From: Gavia stellata
Lineage: Eukaryota; Chordata; Aves; Gaviiformes; Gaviidae
Direction of reading: 5' to 3'
Length of the DNA stretch: 64,000 nucleotides
Assembly: GCF_030936135.1 (NCBI RefSeq)
Contig: NC_082600.1
Coordinates: 20,715,943 to 20,779,942 of the forward strand
The position numbers and the translations under genes were made by a program. Below are positions 1 to 64,000 of the stretch, piece by piece; the first letter of the stretch is position 1, and each line of letters starts with the position of its first letter. The notes beneath the pieces were generated by a model, which worked only from the letters and a program-made list of their open reading frames with translations, ran no database searches and had not been told where the DNA came from.

Positions 1-64000
<64,000 letters not shown>

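Overview
The window is vertebrate nuclear DNA, most probably from a bird. The evidence is small exons spread over a large gene with GT-AG introns, a CpG-island promoter, low interspersed-repeat density, and CR1 LINE copies with the avian-type 3' end (tandem ATTCTGTG). I see no bacterial, organellar or viral genome features.

One gene fills the window: the 5' part of EML5 (echinoderm microtubule-associated protein-like 5) on the + strand. A CpG island (about 520-1640) carries the promoter, 5' UTR and exon 1, with the start ATG at 982. Seventeen coding exons can be placed to the base. All have canonical GT/AG borders and compatible phases. Joined, they give an uninterrupted 2,539-nt coding sequence (846 codons plus one base) that runs off the right edge after exon 17. 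The encoded part covers the whole first HELP-WD40 (TAPE-like) module (about residues 10-608), an acidic Ser/Asp linker plus a basic patch (about 609-675), and the first part of the second HELP-WD40 module (from about 676). The full vertebrate protein has three such modules and is close to 2,000 residues, so a little over 40% is present.

Layout: 1-510 upstream DNA with an old MIR-like SINE; 520-1640 CpG island and exon 1; 1179-22315 the 21-kb first intron (5S-rRNA-derived SINE remnant, CR1 fragment, possible LTR remnant); 22316-31042 exons 2-5, with a 1.8-kb 5'-truncated CR1 in intron 2; 31043-38881 the 7.8-kb intron 5; 38882-51714 exons 6-13; 51715-58234 intron 13 with another CR1 scrap; 58235-63753 exons 14-17.

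No second gene, RNA gene or novel system is convincingly present. The most interesting items are the different intron positions in the two homologous modules, an open in-frame extension upstream of the start codon, and several very old or unusual repeats (5S-derived SINE, palindromic element, MIR-like SINE beside the promoter). Gene identity and repeat families were recognised by eye, without any database search.
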